This document shows positions 8,143 to 11,127 of a DNA stretch of 11,127 nucleotides, piece after piece. Below the pieces are notes generated by a model. The model was not told where the DNA came from. It saw nothing but the letters and a program-made list of their open reading frames with translations, and did no database searches. The translations under genes and the position numbers were made by a program. Location: NCBI GenBank assembly GCA_003024985.2, contig PXIH01S0006044.1; one strand, given 5' to 3'. How positions within the stretch are numbered: position 1 is the first letter of the stretch; every line of letters starts with the position of its first letter. This stretch comes from Euperipatoides rowelli (Eukaryota; Onychophora; Udeonychophora; Euonychophora; Peripatopsidae).

Positions 8143-8349
8143 AATTTTAAAACATCTAGATGCTCCGCCCCTAATCACATAGGTGTTAAACTAAACACCT
8201 GAAAAACAAGGACTTGTGAAATAAGGGAGAAAAATCTCACTATATTAGGTAGTGAGATTTTTCTCCCTTATTTCACAAGTCCTTGTTTTTCGGGTGTTTA
8301 GTTTAACACCTATGTGATTAGGGGCGGGGCATCTAGATGTTTTAAAATT
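8143..8349. repeat. 207-bp near-perfect palindrome (fold-back/MITE-like)
   Basis: The arms are 8143-8242 and 8250-8349, 100 bp each, around a 7-base centre (8243-8249). Only two positions fail to be complementary: 8164/8328 and 8200/8292. Both are T opposite G, so an RNA copied from the plus strand would pair fully with two G-U wobbles. The outer ends contain the self-complementary word TTTTAAAA (8145-8152 and 8340-8347), which could be an 8-bp target duplication around CATCTAGATG termini, although its own symmetry makes that undecidable. The arms are more GC-rich than the surroundings (CCGCCCC). There is no coding capacity. Alternatives are a fold-back MITE, a hairpin-RNA locus, a recent inverted duplication or a library or assembly artefact. 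Confidence 0.85.
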
Positions 8350-9459
8350 TTCAAATAGATGCATAAAATATATCTCACCCAATCATATTTTAATGTAACT
8401 AGTCTGTTGTAAAGCAATTTAATTAAATTAAATTTTTCAAATATCTGGGACAAAATTTCACTTTCCCAAATATTTTTTTTAATTTCATTTTTCTAATACG
8501 TTATTTTTTGTATTTGTATTAAAAAACTTCCATATTTCTCTTTTATGTCATCTTTACTGCTTTTTTTTTTTCCATTTAGTTTTACAAGAAACTGTCATTC
8601 GAACTGTGTATTATTATATCTTTAGATCATCAGTCTATTTTATAGATAATACATTTTCATGAAAACGATATCGTCTATCTATAAACGTACATAATGTAGG
8701 ACGTCGTGTCTATACTGTAATTATCTTAGAAAGATCTTCTAGGGCTATAAGCTAAATGATGGAACCGTTGACAATAACGTTTGTCACCTTAAGGTTAAAT
8801 GTTAAAAACGGCTTTGCTGATTAAAAAAAATAAAAGAAAATTTATAAATAGCTGTAAAATATATTTTAAATCAGCAAAAAAAAAAAAGACAATTTTCGTT
8901 ATTCAGTAACATATTTTTTTATTCAACATTCTTATTCAAATCCTCTTTCAAGTTAAAAGGTTTTTTTCTGAAAGATTTCATTTTCTAAATTATTATTTTT
9001 TAGTATAATATTTTAATATAATATTTTTAATTCTATTTCTTTTATAATATGACGGATTTAATTTCGGTAGATAGCTATCAGGGATTATTTTACTCTGCAC
9101 ACGTGTCTCCCTGTGAATAGTCCTGCTAGATCCAGGTGCAAACTAATCTTACATCGACCACAAAATATGCAATTTAACACAGGCAGACATTTAACAGAAG
9201 AATAACAAATCTAAATAAATTTAACCTTTTTTAGACAATCCGTTATCATATGCCCTTAAAGGGGGAAGTAAACCCTTATTAAAAATTTAAGTATTAATTA
9301 TATATATTATTTTAAAATGTTATAATAAGTTTGTTATTTAAAGTAGTTATTGACTATTTTATTTTGCTACATAACAAAATGATCTGAAATGGAATTGTAA
9401 AGTTATTTTTCTTAAAACTTTAGAAATACTTTATTAATGGAGGACAAATCAATAAGGTT
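8350..9459. other. Long AT-rich stretch without a gene
   Basis: About 1.1 kb with no supported coding region or RNA gene. It contains several A and T runs (for example 8563-8571 and 8876-8887) and a less AT-rich part at 9055-9150 with a CACACGTGT palindromic word near 9099. Nothing here matches a family I can name. Confidence 0.45.
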
Positions 9460-9475
9460 AAACAATATACCTTGT
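9460..9475. repeat. SINE 2 target-site duplication, left copy
   Basis: AAACAATATACCTTGT lies directly before the SINE head and is repeated exactly at 9771-9786 after its poly-A tail. The first two or three A bases are ambiguous with the tail, leaving at least 13 diagnostic bases. Confidence 0.82.
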
Positions 9476-9770
9476 GTCCTGACATGGTGGTTCAGTCGGT
9501 AGTGTTGCTGGCTGCTATCATGTTGAGATCATATGCTGGGAAAACACAGGTTCAATTCTCAGCTGAGCTAGTTATGGAACCATTTTTCCCCAGGCTTAGG
9601 ACATCTTGCTATGGGGTTTTTTAAAACCTGTTTCTCTTGTAGTAATTATCGAATTTAATTCTTGAATATTTAATTGCATCAACATCACAAAAAAATGAAT
9701 TTCCTGTTAATAATACCAGGATTTTTTTTTTTTTTAAAAAAATAAAAAGTAAAAAAAAAAAAAAAAAAAA
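9476..9770 (+). mobile_element. tRNA-derived SINE (copy 2) with poly-A tail
   Basis: The tRNA-like head has A-box TGGTTCAGTCGG (near 9489) and B-box GGTTCAATTCT (near 9550), spaced as in copy 1. The body carries ATTTTTCCCCAGGC and TCTTGCTATGGGG, parallel to the words in the SINE at 2493-2752. The 3' end has a T14 run (9722-9735) and then A-rich sequence ending in a run of more than 20 A. Exact 16-bp target duplications flank it. The long uninterrupted tail and exact duplication suggest it is younger than copy 1. A minus-strand open frame over the tail (9875-9621) is a by-product of the homopolymers. Confidence 0.85.
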
Positions 9771-9786
9771 AAACAATATACCTTGT
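9771..9786. repeat. SINE 2 target-site duplication, right copy
   Basis: This is an exact repeat of 9460-9475 following the poly-A tail. It defines the 3' limit of the insertion. Confidence 0.82.
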
Positions 9787-9984
9787 TGACTAAAGTGTTT
9801 CTTTTTTTTATTGTTATTTTTGGAAAATAATTTACAGCAATAAAAATCAATTTTTCTTATATTCATGAATCTCACTTGATTATGTCATGAGTGTTTTTTT
9901 GATCCAGCAGGTAGGCTGAAAGGTAACATCAATGTTTGTCTGTAGTATATGATGGACACTGGAGTTACAGGTTTAATGTCACCT

Positions 9985-11127
9985 TATAAATTGTTGATGA
10001 GGTTTGAAAGACCTGATCTGAGGAAGATCTACTCCACACACATGCACACAATGATTTATCTTCAGACACAGTCTGCAGACAAATCAATGATGACATTTGA
10101 CAGACCCAGTCTGAAGATGTTTTCCACACACACACACAAAGGTTTGTCTTCAGACATGGTCTGCAGACATATCATTGGTGAGGTTTGACAGACCCGGTTA
10201 GAAGAAAATTGTATTCCACACACATAATGATTTATCTTCAGACATGGTCTGCAGACGAATCATTGATGTTTGACAGCCCTAACCTTAAGAACATGTACTC
10301 CACATACACAATGATTTATCTTCAGACATGGTCTGTAGACAAATCATTGATGAGGCTTGACAGACTCTGAATAAGATGTACACACACAATGATTNATCTT
10401 CAGACATGGTCTGTAGACAAATCATTGATGAGGCTTGACAGACTCTGAATAAGATGTACACACACAATGATTTATCTTCAGACTTGGTCTACAGATAAAT
10501 CATTGATGAGGTTTGACAGCCCTAGCCTGAAGAAGATGTACTCCACACACACATACACACACACACAATGATTTGTCTTAAGACATGGTATGCAGAGAAA
10601 TAATTGATGAGGTTTGACAGACCCAGTTTGAATAAGATATACTGCACACATACAATGATTTATTTTCAGATATGGTCTGTAGACAAATCATTGATGTTTG
10701 ACAGCCCTAGCCCGAAGAAAATGTACTCCATACACACACATGATTTATCTTGACATAGTCTGCAGACAAATCATTGATGAGATTTGACAGCCGCAGCCTG
10801 AAGAACATGTACTCCACATACACAATGATTTATCTTCAGACATGGTCTGTAGACAAATCATTGATGAGGCTTGACAGACTCTGAATAAGATATACACACA
10901 CAATGATTTATCTTCAGACTTGGTCTGCAGACAAATCATTGCTGTTTGACAGCCCTAGTCTGAAGAAAATGTACTCCATACACACACATGATTTATCTTC
11001 AGACATGGTCTGAAGACAAATCATTGATCAGCTTTGACAGACTCTGAATAAGATGTACACACAATTAATGATTTATCTTCAGACATGGTCTGCAGACAAA
11101 TTATTGATGAGGTTTGACAGACTCTGA
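9985..11127. repeat. Dyad-bearing tandem array (13 visible units, continues beyond window)
   Basis: Units of 78-101 bp repeat to the window end. Each unit carries a 37-bp imperfect inverted repeat of the form ATGATTTATCTTCAGAC, three bases, GTCTGCAGACAAATCAT (15 of 17 pairs). These start at 10051, 10139, 10227, 10311, 10389, 10467, 10568, 10655, 10740, 10825, 10903, 10988 and 11068. Each is followed by TTTGACAG plus one of two tails, either CCCTAGCCTGAAGAA with ACTCCACA or ACTCTGAATAAGATGTAC, and then an AC-rich microsatellite. Several neighbours are exactly 78 bp apart (10311/10389/10467 and 10825/10903). Two unit types alternate, and a block recurs about 514 bp away (10291 and 10805), suggesting higher-order copying. 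Open frames inside are repeats of the same peptide and are not genes. Confidence 0.88.

Noticed and set aside
9621-9875. Minus-strand open frame rich in Lys and Phe
   Set aside because: It is produced by the T and A runs of the SINE tail.
9949-10939. Open frames on both strands within 9949-10939
   Set aside because: They are the tandem unit translated repeatedly, and length variation between units breaks the frame.
9985-11127. CRISPR-like array
   Set aside because: Repeats and spacers are not of CRISPR form: the spacers are related to each other and AC-rich, and the setting is eukaryotic.

Overview
This window looks like gene-poor, repeat-dense DNA from an invertebrate animal. It is strongly AT-rich, with many homopolymer and AC microsatellite runs and scattered N calls. 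It holds Penelope-like retroelement remains, tRNA-derived SINEs with target-site duplications, a short Helitron and a hAT-like transposase relic. No bacterial gene organisation, no intact cellular gene and no rRNA or tRNA gene was found. The mix of families would fit a chelicerate or other arthropod, a mollusc or a cnidarian. I cannot name the species.

Layout. Positions 1-600 are AT-rich with a short CGCGAAA-type repeat cluster (95-150). A complete-looking non-autonomous Helitron lies on the minus strand at 610-796. A decayed Penelope-like element (PLE) reverse transcriptase runs on the minus strand from about 2155 down to 1190. A second, N-terminal PLE piece faces the other way (about 2160-2970, plus strand) and is split by a tRNA-derived SINE (2493-2752) flanked by target-site duplications. 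A hAT-like transposase-type gene, broken by about six frame changes and several stops, occupies 3276-5606. A third PLE copy on the plus strand (about 6245-7050) is a clear inverted homologue of the first. The two form an imperfect inverted repeat of about 0.7 kb per arm around a 4.2 kb interior.

The right half holds a C-rich tract whose minus strand carries a G-quadruplex motif (7158-7189), an almost perfect 207-bp palindrome (8143-8349) and a second SINE of the same family with its own target-site duplication (9476-9770). A tandem array begins near 9985 and runs off the end of the window. Each unit of about 78-101 bp contains a 37-bp inverted repeat followed by an AC-rich spacer, and 13 dyads are visible.

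How the parts relate. This is a nested graveyard of transposable elements, not a working operon or pathway. The order of some events can be read: the SINE at 2493-2752 landed in an already resident PLE. All PLE copies and the hAT-like gene are disabled. The items most worth a second look are the Helitron, the long palindrome with only T/G (wobble) mismatches, the dyad-bearing tandem array, the inverted PLE pair around the transposase relic, and the transposase family itself.
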